A stretch of DNA of 61,119 bases from Lachnospiraceae bacterium (GTDB lineage: Bacteria > Bacillota > Clostridia > Lachnospirales > Lachnospiraceae). Both the position numbers and the translations under genes were made by a program. The notes beneath the pieces are model-generated. The model made no database searches, was not told the DNA's origin, and saw only the letters and a program-made list of their open reading frames with translations. Position 1 is the stretch's first letter, and every line of letters begins with the position of its first letter. Location of the stretch: assembly GCA_017399445.1 (NCBI GenBank), contig JAFQCM010000124.1:1-61119 (forward strand), in the 5' to 3' direction. Below, one piece after another: positions 35,548 through 43,055 of this stretch.

Positions 35548-36597
35548 TTATAATACCTCCACATATTTGTCCTTTATTGCTTCTAAGTCTTTCACTGATG
35601 GTACCTGCTTCGTTTCTAACAGCTTTAATAATACATTTCCCATCGGATTAATAATTTCATTCAGATACTTATTTTTTCTATAATTCGGAAACTTTTCCAA
35701 CACAGTTTCTCTCATTATCGGAAATACATCCGGAATATTATCAAACCTTGTAAATAGTATATTCATTGTATTTAAATAAAATCGCACAATAAAATTTCTT
35801 TCCACAATTTCCCTATACTCCTGATACACACCACGCTTCTCCAATTCCTCTAATATCAGCAGTTCTATTTCCAAACGTTCTAAGTGTTTTATACTGTTTC
35901 TCGCCATAGAAATCGATTCGTCATTCACATAGTAGTGATACAACACCTCGTCTATAATATACATCCTTTTTATATACAGATTTAACAATTCTCCCCAGAA
36001 ATTATCTTCATAATATAAATTTTCCGGAAAATGTATGTTATGCTTTAACAGCAGTTCTCTCCTATAAATTCCACTCCAACAGCTCCCATAATATCCATTT
36101 TCGCCAACTTCTAAAGTCCTTTCCCAGAAAGGATATTTTTCTGTAAATTGTGAACTGTCATAAAATTTGTCCTTCCCTTTTTTACCTGCGCTATTCCATT
36201 GCCCTTCGTCCACATCTCTAGAATATTTGCATCGAACCACATCACAGTCATATTCCACTGCTTTTTGATACATTTTTTCATACATAGTCAACTCTATCCA
36301 ATCATCGCAATCTACATAGCCAACGTACTCTCCGGAAGCATATTGTAAGCCTGTATTTCTGGCTCCTCCAAGTCTTTTATTTTCCTCGTAAGTAATAACC
36401 ACAATATCCCCCGGATATTTCCCCTCCCAATATTTGAACTTTTCTAAAGTACCATCTGTTGATGCATCATTTACCAGTATAATTTCTAACTGTTCTATAC
36501 CTAGCGTTTGGTTTACAATGGTTTTTACACAACGGTCAATATATTCTTCTCCATTATACGCACATACAATAATGCTAATTTTCTTTTTATTCATCAT
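35548..36597 (-). CDS. Glycosyltransferase family 2, tandem copy A
   Basis: A 349-aa GT2 protein: ISIIVCAYNGEEYIDRCVKT, ILVNDASTDGTLEKF, GGARNTGLQYASGEYVGYVD with CDDW as metal site. The C-terminal half is helical (RRELLLKHNIHFPENLYYED). It is a close duplicate of the gene directly upstream (36594-37664), with which it overlaps by 4 bases (ATGA). Such GT2 proteins probably add successive residues. Confidence 0.88.
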   Translation of the reverse strand: MMNKKKISIIVCAYNGEEYIDRCVKTIVNQTLGIEQLEIILVNDASTDGTLEKFKYWEGKYPGDIVVITYEENKRLGGARNTGLQYASGEYVGYVDCDDWIELTMYEKMYQKAVEYDCDVVRCKYSRDVDEGQWNSAGKKGKDKFYDSSQFTEKYPFWERTLEVGENGYYGSCWSGIYRRELLLKHNIHFPENLYYEDNFWGELLNLYIKRMYIIDEVLYHYYVNDESISMARNSIKHLERLEIELLILEELEKRGVYQEYREIVERNFIVRFYLNTMNILFTRFDNIPDVFPIMRETVLEKFPNYRKNKYLNEIINPMGNVLLKLLETKQVPSVKDLEAIKDKYVEVL

Positions 36598-37664
36598 GAC
36601 TTCTCCGCTACACTATATTTATATGACTCCAAATATTTTTCTTTTACCAGTTCCAATTCTTCCACTGTACACGCAGGTTCATATTCCAGCAATTGCAATA
36701 ACATACACCATATTGGATCACCAAACAAGTATTTATTGTTCTTATAATAAGGAAAATTCTTTAATACAATTTCGCGCATCATAGGAAATATATTTGGAAT
36801 TTTATCAAACCTTTCAAATAAAATATGGAGCGTATTAAGATAAAAACGTTTTATAAAATTTCTTTCTATAATCTCTTCATTTCCCTGATAAACTCCTCTT
36901 TTCTTTAATTCATCAAGTATCATCAATTCTATAGTCAGTCTTTCCAGCTGCCTCATATTGTTTCTCTGCATTGTTGTCGAATTCGTGTTAAACCAATAGT
37001 GATACAACACTTTATCTATAATATACATTTTCTTTATATACAGTTTCAAAAGCTCTCCCCACAAATTATCTTCATAATACAGTTTTTCTGCAAAATAGAT
37101 ATTATGTTCTAACAATATGTTTCTTTTATAAATCCCACTCCAACAACTTCCATAATATCCATTTTTGCCAACCTCCAAATCTTTTTTCCAAAAGGGATAG
37201 GTTTCTGCAAAATCTGCACTATCATAAAACTTATCTTCCCTAGTTACATTATCCAGACTTTGCTTCCCCTCTACACTATCCCTAGAGTACTTACACCGAA
37301 CCACATCACAATCATATTCCACCGCTTTTTGATACAATTCTTCATACATGGTGAGTTCTATCCAATCATCGCAATCCACATAGCCAATGTACTCTCCTGA
37401 AGCATACTTTAACCCTATATTTCTTGCTCCTCCCGCTCCTTTATTTTCCTCATAAGTGATAACCAGAATATCTTCAGGATACTGTTCTTCCCACTCCCTA
37501 AACTTCTCCAAGGTCTTATCTGTAGATGCATCATTCACAAGTATAATTTCTATTTTTTCCACACCTATCGTTTGGTTCATAATAGATTTTAAACAACGAT
37601 CAACAAATTTCTCTCCGTTATATGCACAAACTATAACACTAATAGCTTTTTTTCCTACACCCAT
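36594..37664 (-). CDS. Glycosyltransferase family 2, tandem copy B
   Basis: A 356-aa GT2 protein: ISVIVCAYNGEKFVDRCLKS, GGARNIGLKYASGEYIGYVD and CDDW. It matches copy A over its entire length and differs most in the last 30 residues (VLKNFPYYKNNKYLFGDPIW). The pair is a recent tandem duplication that has started to diverge. It lies three bases from the stop of the CgeB-like gene upstream. Confidence 0.88.
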   Translation of the reverse strand: MGVGKKAISVIVCAYNGEKFVDRCLKSIMNQTIGVEKIEIILVNDASTDKTLEKFREWEEQYPEDILVITYEENKGAGGARNIGLKYASGEYIGYVDCDDWIELTMYEELYQKAVEYDCDVVRCKYSRDSVEGKQSLDNVTREDKFYDSADFAETYPFWKKDLEVGKNGYYGSCWSGIYKRNILLEHNIYFAEKLYYEDNLWGELLKLYIKKMYIIDKVLYHYWFNTNSTTMQRNNMRQLERLTIELMILDELKKRGVYQGNEEIIERNFIKRFYLNTLHILFERFDKIPNIFPMMREIVLKNFPYYKNNKYLFGDPIWCMLLQLLEYEPACTVEELELVKEKYLESYKYSVAEKS

Positions 37665-37667
37665 ACA

Positions 37668-38843
37668 CTAGTCCTTTTCCCTTATATTTTCCAGTATAGT
37701 CCCTATCCTAACTTTATAGCTATGATACTCTTTCACTTTTTTATAACCATTTCTCGCTATTCGTTCTCTTTCCTCCGGATTCTTTAAATAGAACTCCACT
37801 TTATTTCGCAAATCTTCGGGATCTTCATATACAACCAAATCCTGCCCCGGCTCGAACACTCCCAACAAATCACTTTGATAATTGGTTATCAAAAATCCGC
37901 CCGCGCCTAGCACATCAAATACTCTCAGCGGAATTCCTGTTTGAATGGTTTTTAAGCTTATATTCAAATTTATTTTGCTTTCTTTAAAGACCCGAGGCAT
38001 CTCATCCATATAATTTATATATCCCCTGTTTCTCACTTTCCCTATTTTTAAATTAGAATTATAGGTATATAAATCAACCTGATAGCTTTCCGAAAGTTTT
38101 TCTAAAATTTCTTTTCGTTCACAATATGTAACTTCTTTTCCCAAAAACATTTCAGAAAACAACTTATTGTCTTCAATAAAAAACTGTTCACCTAAAGTGA
38201 ATTTTACATATTTTTTTATTTCCGTCATAACCCCGGAAGAAAGCATTTCTGTTAGAAAATTATATCCATATACAGATTGCTGTGCCTTCATGATTCCTTC
38301 CAGATACCCCTTCAAATACTCCGGAAGATAGGCAATTTGTCTGTACAGATTTTCTTCATATAGGCTTCCTACGAAGGTAATTTCCTTTTCACTTGCACTA
38401 TCTTTCCAAATTCTGCTTAATCGTTCTGAATTCGCTGCCAGAGGAAGATATTCTATATGAGAAACTCCATAACCACGGAATTCTTCTACAGTAACTGAAT
38501 CAAAATGAAACACATGATTACACTCATTAAATATTGTTTTCGAATACAATGTAATATGAGGACTGTCGTACACCCATGAGATATATTTTTCCCTTTCCTC
38601 CATACATACTTTAGAAACAATAGGGAAATAGTTAAAAGAAAATACAAACTCATATTTACATTCTTTCAGTTTTCTTTTTAATTTATTAGAAAAATGAGGA
38701 TTATCTTCATAATCCCCATTATCCCATTTAACCGCTTCCATTTCATATCCATGTACTTTAAATGCGTCTATTATATCCGCAAATATAGCACTATCCCAGT
38801 CAATAATCAATGCTTTTTTCAGCTCAATATTACTCCTCACCAA
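37668..38843 (-). CDS. CgeB/DUF3880-like GT-B glycosyltransferase
   Basis: A 391-aa protein. The N-terminal half has FSFNYFPIVSKVCMEE and ISWVYDSPHITLYSK. The C-terminal donor half has EITFVGSLYEENLYRQI, KINLNISLKTIQTGIPLRVF, DVLGAGGFLITNYQSDLLGV and HSYKVRIGTILENI. This is the CgeB layout, related to spore and flagellar glycan transferases. It overlaps the Maf copy 2 gene by 14 bases. A shortened, dead relative is at 17960-18240. Confidence 0.8.
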   Translation of the reverse strand: MVRSNIELKKALIIDWDSAIFADIIDAFKVHGYEMEAVKWDNGDYEDNPHFSNKLKRKLKECKYEFVFSFNYFPIVSKVCMEEREKYISWVYDSPHITLYSKTIFNECNHVFHFDSVTVEEFRGYGVSHIEYLPLAANSERLSRIWKDSASEKEITFVGSLYEENLYRQIAYLPEYLKGYLEGIMKAQQSVYGYNFLTEMLSSGVMTEIKKYVKFTLGEQFFIEDNKLFSEMFLGKEVTYCERKEILEKLSESYQVDLYTYNSNLKIGKVRNRGYINYMDEMPRVFKESKINLNISLKTIQTGIPLRVFDVLGAGGFLITNYQSDLLGVFEPGQDLVVYEDPEDLRNKVEFYLKNPEERERIARNGYKKVKEYHSYKVRIGTILENIREKD

Positions 38844-40647
38844 AATACTCCTTAATCTCCCGAATAGCTTCCTTTAGATCTTCTCTCATTTCTCCTGCCA
38901 CTTCAATAGTTTTTTCAAAAATACCTTTTGTACTTTCCCATAAATCACCTTCTGATTCTAAATTCGAGACTCCTGCCTGCATTTCTGTTGTATAGCCATA
39001 CAGAATATCATTAATTAAAATTCTCGACCTCATATCCGTCAGTTTTTCTGTCAAGTTTTGCAGTTTTTCTACAGAATCCTCATTCCCCTTTTCATCTTTT
39101 AATTGTTCACACAACTTAATAGCTTCATTGGAAATTTCTATTGTTTCTTTCAATTCATCTCTATACAATCCAAGTTCTTGTAAAGCTTTCTTTCTATCAG
39201 ATTCTTTAAAAACGCTTTCTATCTCTTTCAACCATTCTTGTATTGGTATTTCTTCTTTACAATACTCTTCCAAAACCTTTGCTAATGACATATGTTTTGT
39301 ACCTTTTATTTTTGCTCCAGTATTTTTTGTATCAATACATTCAATATCTGGATTATTTTCAATTCTATCTTCAAAATCTTTTTTAAACATGGCCCAGTCT
39401 TGTCTGGTAATCACGGTAGTTCCATCTACCCCTTCTACTTCTATCTTCATTCTCCACGGATCTCCACCCTGAGTTGCTCCCGCATGGGATTTTCCATTCT
39501 TAAAAGCCAGATCCTGTCCCACAAGAATAATCCTTTTTACTCCTAACGAAATCAGAACCCCAAATACAAAAGTAGCTACAGATCCTCCAGAAGACACCAT
39601 ATCTTCTTGAATGCCCGTTGTCAAACACAAATTTTGATACAAACCACCGTTATTACAAACAATTTTAATTCCTTTATGCTTTTGATATAACTTTGGATTA
39701 CATGGCGGAGTGGTCAGAAAAACCATTTGAACATCCTGCATTTTTTCACTTGCCGGAACTGCTTTAATAGGATCTGCACTGGCTATCATATCTGGTACAA
39801 TTCCATTCTCCAGTAGCAAATCCACAATGCGCTCCACAGCTATAATTAATGCCTTTCCCTTCGCTTTCTTTAATATTTCAATTTCTTCCATTAAAGAAGG
39901 ACCTGCCGAAACTATAATCGCATTTAAATTTGGAGGCATTGTTTCTTTTGCATTTTTTAAACTTTTTCCATCCAAAATATACTTTAGATTTTCAATAGAA
40001 TTCTTAATGGATTTTTTTCCAAGACCAATTAATGTGATTTCTTGTACATATGCATTTTCTTCTGCTTTTCGCATTTCGCTAATAAATTTTCCATATTCAC
40101 ATGGGAAAATTTCTCCGTAACGAGGTAGTACAAAGCAATTTTGATGATAAAAATTACTGGCATTTACCTCTCGCTCAATCAAATGATATAATTCTTCTTC
40201 ATTCACTCCACTCACTAAAATACGGAGTTTGCTATTCTTTAATAATTCCACTAAATCTATTTTTTTTAATACCAATTCAAAAATTTCTTTTGATGGTTCA
40301 TATACAATCACAGTATTTCCAACAGGAATTCTTTCCAGCAATGCTTTGACAAACATTCCATTTCCCATACCAAATATAATACTGATTTGATTTATATTTT
40401 TTACTTCACACTTTTTTGCCCAGGTTTGTGCTTCTTTCAACGGGGCGTATTTGCTATTCAAATAATATACCTTATCACCTTTGCTACAATATAGAATTTC
40501 ACTACCATCTTTCGCTGCCTCTATATTGCATGTATCTATTTCAAAAAATTTCTGTTTTTCCTGTCTTTCTAACTTTTCACATATATCTCTTCTATAAAGC
40601 TGCAATGCTTTCATATTAGCTTCATATACATTCTTTTCTGTATCCAC
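38830..40647 (-). CDS. Maf-type flagellin glycosyltransferase (DUF115), copy 2
   Basis: A 605-aa Maf protein and the closer of the two to flagellin. Motifs: LNAIIVSAGPSLMEEIEILK, ALIIAVERIVDLLLENGIVP, PDMIASADPIKAVP, GSVATFVFGVLISLGVKRII and LVGQDLAFKNGKSHAGA. It probably glycosylates Ser/Thr of the flagellin encoded 350 bases upstream. The C-terminal 130 residues are helical, perhaps for contact with flagellin. The shared IIAVER motif with copy 1 shows common origin. Confidence 0.88.
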   Translation of the reverse strand: MDTEKNVYEANMKALQLYRRDICEKLERQEKQKFFEIDTCNIEAAKDGSEILYCSKGDKVYYLNSKYAPLKEAQTWAKKCEVKNINQISIIFGMGNGMFVKALLERIPVGNTVIVYEPSKEIFELVLKKIDLVELLKNSKLRILVSGVNEEELYHLIEREVNASNFYHQNCFVLPRYGEIFPCEYGKFISEMRKAEENAYVQEITLIGLGKKSIKNSIENLKYILDGKSLKNAKETMPPNLNAIIVSAGPSLMEEIEILKKAKGKALIIAVERIVDLLLENGIVPDMIASADPIKAVPASEKMQDVQMVFLTTPPCNPKLYQKHKGIKIVCNNGGLYQNLCLTTGIQEDMVSSGGSVATFVFGVLISLGVKRIILVGQDLAFKNGKSHAGATQGGDPWRMKIEVEGVDGTTVITRQDWAMFKKDFEDRIENNPDIECIDTKNTGAKIKGTKHMSLAKVLEEYCKEEIPIQEWLKEIESVFKESDRKKALQELGLYRDELKETIEISNEAIKLCEQLKDEKGNEDSVEKLQNLTEKLTDMRSRILINDILYGYTTEMQAGVSNLESEGDLWESTKGIFEKTIEVAGEMREDLKEAIREIKEYFGEE

Positions 40648-40660
40648 AAATAATCCGCCC

Positions 40661-40906
40661 TTACACTAACTTTTCCTTCAATTCATATTCTAATAAATCT
40701 GCTACCGCTACAATATCATTTTCTTCCATTGCAGAAAGTATATTTTGCAAAATTCCATTTATTTCTACTACCTTACTCTCTGGCAGTTCTACAATTGCTT
40801 TTACAATTTCATTGATGAACAAATTAATCTTTTCATAAGCCTCTGCTTTCTTTTGCTGATAACACAATTCCACGATTTCTTCTATTAGATTTACAAGTTC
40901 CTTCAT
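40661..40906 (-). CDS. Small helical protein of unknown function between flagellin and Maf
   Basis: An 81-aa acidic, all-helical protein (MKELVNLIEEIVELCYQQKK, IQ-free, with LEYELKEKL at the end). No signal or membrane segment. The ATG has a good ribosome site (AAGGTGGTAAG). It sits after the flagellin terminator and 13 bases ahead of maf copy 2. Size and helical content suggest a flagellin- or Maf-binding chaperone, but I recognise no family. Confidence 0.7.
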   Translation of the reverse strand: MKELVNLIEEIVELCYQQKKAEAYEKINLFINEIVKAIVELPESKVVEINGILQNILSAMEENDIVAVADLLEYELKEKLV

Positions 40907-40942
40907 TTTCTTACCACCTTATGTTTATTTATATATAATAGC

Positions 40943-40970
40943 AAAAAGCCTGACACACTGTCAGGCTTTT
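40943..40970 (-). terminator. Flagellin intrinsic terminator
   Basis: The hairpin arms AAAAGCCTGACA and TGTCAGGCTTTT are separated by a few bases; on the minus strand the arm ends in TTTTT. It is 20 bases past the flagellin stop codon. Downstream genes need readthrough or their own promoter. Confidence 0.88.
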
Positions 40971-40989
40971 CTATGTAATTGTTGGTTAA

Positions 40990-41808
40990 TTATCTAATTA
41001 AAGATAAGATACCCTGTGTAGCCTGGTTAGCCTGTGCAAGCATAGACTGTCCAGCCTGCTGAAGGATAGAATCCTTAGAGTATTTAACCATTTCTTCAGC
41101 CATATCAACGTCACGGATACGTGATTCTGCTGTCTGTAAGTTTTCTGCTGTATTATCAGCATTTGCAATTGTATGATCTAATCTGTTCTGAATTGCTCCT
41201 AAGTAAGAACGCTTCTTTGATACTATATCAATAGCTGACTGAACAACTGAAATCTGAGCTGTAGCTGCTGAATATGCAGTTACTAAATTCTGTACATTAG
41301 ATACACCTAATCCAGAAGCTGTCATAGAAGAAATTGCAATACTAATCTGCTGTGTTGCATTTGCACCAACCTGAAGATTCTTAGCAGTAAATCCACCACT
41401 TAATAATTTCATTGTGTTGAATTCTGTCTGTGTACCGATACGTGTAATTTCTGCCTGTAAAGCTGTTAATTCTTCTTTAATAGCATCACGGTCTGCTGAA
41501 ACGTTTGTATCGTTAGCTGCCTGTACAGTAAGTTCTCTCATTCTCTGTAAGATTGATTCTGTTTCAGCCAAAGCACCTTCTGCTGTCTGAATTAATGAAA
41601 TACCATCCTGAGCATTTGTAGAAGCCTGTTCCAAACCTCTAATCTGTCCACGCATCTTTTCAGAAATTGTAAGACCTGCTGCATTATCTGCTGCTCTGTT
41701 TACTTTATATCCTGATGATAACTTTTCTGTTGATTTCTGAAGGTTTGCATTTGTAATTCCTAACTGTCTGTTTGTGTTGGCTGCTGCCATATTGTGCTGA
41801 ATAATCAT
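40990..41808 (-). CDS. hag: Flagellin, short D0-D1 form
   Basis: A 272-aa filament subunit. The N-terminal D0/D1 part is highly conserved (IIQHNMAAANTNRQLGIT, STEKLSSGYKVNRAADNAAG), as is the C-terminal D0 (AEEMVKYSKDSILQQAGQS, NQATQGILSLI). The middle is only about 60 residues and is rich in Ser and Thr (SSMTASGLGVSNV), so D2/D3 are missing and the likely glycan sites lie there. It keeps the LQRMRELTVQAAN segment that corresponds to the TLR5 contact region. Export needs FliS (42560); Maf proteins follow downstream. Confidence 0.95.
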   Translation of the reverse strand: MIIQHNMAAANTNRQLGITNANLQKSTEKLSSGYKVNRAADNAAGLTISEKMRGQIRGLEQASTNAQDGISLIQTAEGALAETESILQRMRELTVQAANDTNVSADRDAIKEELTALQAEITRIGTQTEFNTMKLLSGGFTAKNLQVGANATQQISIAISSMTASGLGVSNVQNLVTAYSAATAQISVVQSAIDIVSKKRSYLGAIQNRLDHTIANADNTAENLQTAESRIRDVDMAEEMVKYSKDSILQQAGQSMLAQANQATQGILSLIR

Positions 41809-41814
41809 AATAAA

Positions 41815-41848
41815 TTCCTCCTTGAATATCTAGTGGCTTCCTTGCCAC
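41815..41848 (-). promoter_or_regulatory. Probable CsrA-binding leader of flagellin mRNA
   Basis: Minus strand: GTGGC, loop AAGGAA, GCCAC (41833-41848), then AAGGAGGAA as Shine-Dalgarno (41815-41823), 6 bases before the ATG. GGA in a hairpin loop and GGA in the ribosome site is the two-site pattern known for CsrA on the Bacillus subtilis hag leader. csrA and its antagonist fliW are 4 kb upstream. Confidence 0.7.
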
Positions 41849-41946
41849 CGTTTCTATTATTTTATAGTTTTTAGTAATGCCCCCTACTTTATCATTATGA
41901 CCGTACGCTTCATAATTTATAAAGTGTAGTTTGATTACTTGTTATA

Positions 41947-41972
41947 TATATCGGAGCACTTAGAAATAACTT
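41947..41972 (-). promoter_or_regulatory. Sigma-D promoter of flagellin
   Basis: Minus strand reads TAAG, 14 bases, TCCGATAT: close to TAAA-N15-GCCGATAA. The transcript would have a leader of about 130 bases containing the CsrA-type hairpin. Confidence 0.72.
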
Positions 41973-42052
41973 AACCCCTTTTTACAACTTTTTTTATTAA
42001 ATTTGTATTACATTTTAATTTCATTTATTTTAATCTTATACAATTTAACCAA

Positions 42053-42535
42053 TCATTTCTTTTTATCCAAAAAGATAGATTCTCCATTATAAGCATTGGC
42101 TGTATTCTGATAATACTTACTCACAGATTGAGAGCTTAATCTTGCCTTCTTAATATTGTCTCGTTTCACCCGCATTTTATTTTCAAATGACACTTTATTT
42201 CTATTTTCTAATACTTGAATCTGGGTAGATACTTCTGTCACTTCACGTATTAAACCCTGCAACGTCAGAATCTCATTCTTAAACATCTCCTTGTGTTCAC
42301 CAAGTTCTTCCTTTACACGTTCAAAAGTCAATTCAAACCCTTCATCCAGTTTATTAATCACTTCAATATATTTTTGTTTTTTATCAATAAAATTCTCAAA
42401 AACTTCCTCCTCAAAATTTTCCTGATTCAAAAGTTCTTCCTGTTCTTTTGTATATCCCAAAATTTCCTTTAATGCTTGCTTTTTCTTTTTTAGGCTTTCG
42501 ATCAAAATATGCGTATAAATGATTTCATTTTTCAT
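42053..42535 (-). CDS. Coiled-coil flagellar chaperone, FliT/FlgN-like
   Basis: A 160-aa helical protein with long coiled segments (TKEQEELLNQENFEEEVFEN, LENRNKVSFENKMRVKRDN). It follows fliS by 24 bases. FliT/FlgN-like export chaperones are often in this place and have this size. The sequence is diverged, so the name is based on context and fold. No signal peptide or membrane helix. Confidence 0.6.
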   Translation of the reverse strand: MKNEIIYTHILIESLKKKKQALKEILGYTKEQEELLNQENFEEEVFENFIDKKQKYIEVINKLDEGFELTFERVKEELGEHKEMFKNEILTLQGLIREVTEVSTQIQVLENRNKVSFENKMRVKRDNIKKARLSSQSVSKYYQNTANAYNGESIFLDKKK

Positions 42536-42559
42536 TTATTCCCTCTTTTCCGGCAATTA

Positions 42560-42934
42560 TTAACTACTTTTTGCCCGTTTCACAACCTCTTTCCATGTAT
42601 CTCTCATTCCTCTGATTTCTTCGCATGCCTTTTCTATCATTTCTTTATCTTTCTTTATATTTGCCTGAACTAACAAATCATTAATATAATCATATACCTG
42701 CTTGAAATCCTGAGAAACAGGGTAACGCTTGTCTAAAGTAAGTGTTAATTCTTCAATCACTCTTTGAGCTTTTTTTAAGTTGGTATTTACGTTCTCTATA
42801 TGTTTCAATTCTAATTCTGAAATTGCAATATTACAAAATTTTATAGCACCATCATACATCATTGTAATAATATCTTCTTTTGATGCTGTTTGTTCTTTAC
42901 TATTTTTATAAATTTCTGCTGCATTTACTGCCAT
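42560..42934 (-). CDS. fliS: Flagellin export chaperone FliS
   Basis: A 124-aa helical protein. The MAVNAAEIYKNSKEQTAS opening, the LLV..N-type helix IITMMYDGAIKFCNIAISEL and QRVIEELTLTLDK match FliS, which binds the C-terminal D0 of flagellin and keeps it unfolded for export. The ATG at 42934 follows GGGAGGAAG; the frame upstream has no ribosome site. FliW and FliS both bind flagellin. Confidence 0.9.
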   Translation of the reverse strand: MAVNAAEIYKNSKEQTASKEDIITMMYDGAIKFCNIAISELELKHIENVNTNLKKAQRVIEELTLTLDKRYPVSQDFKQVYDYINDLLVQANIKKDKEMIEKACEEIRGMRDTWKEVVKRAKSS

Positions 42935-42976
42935 AATCTTCCTCCCAAATTGCAATAAGTTCGTGTTTATGAGCGA

Positions 42977-43013
42977 AAGAAAGACTTCTATTCTTAATGA
43001 AGAAGCCTTTCTT
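42977..43013 (-). terminator. Hairpin between fliD and fliS
   Basis: On the minus strand AAGAAAGGCTTCT and AGAAGTCTTTCTT can pair with one G-U wobble around an 11-base loop, between the fliD stop (43056) and the fliS start (42934). No clear T-run follows, so it may attenuate or stabilise rather than end transcription. Confidence 0.45.
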
Positions 43014-43055
43014 CCATGTATATACTCAATATTTTTGCTTATGATACTTTACATT

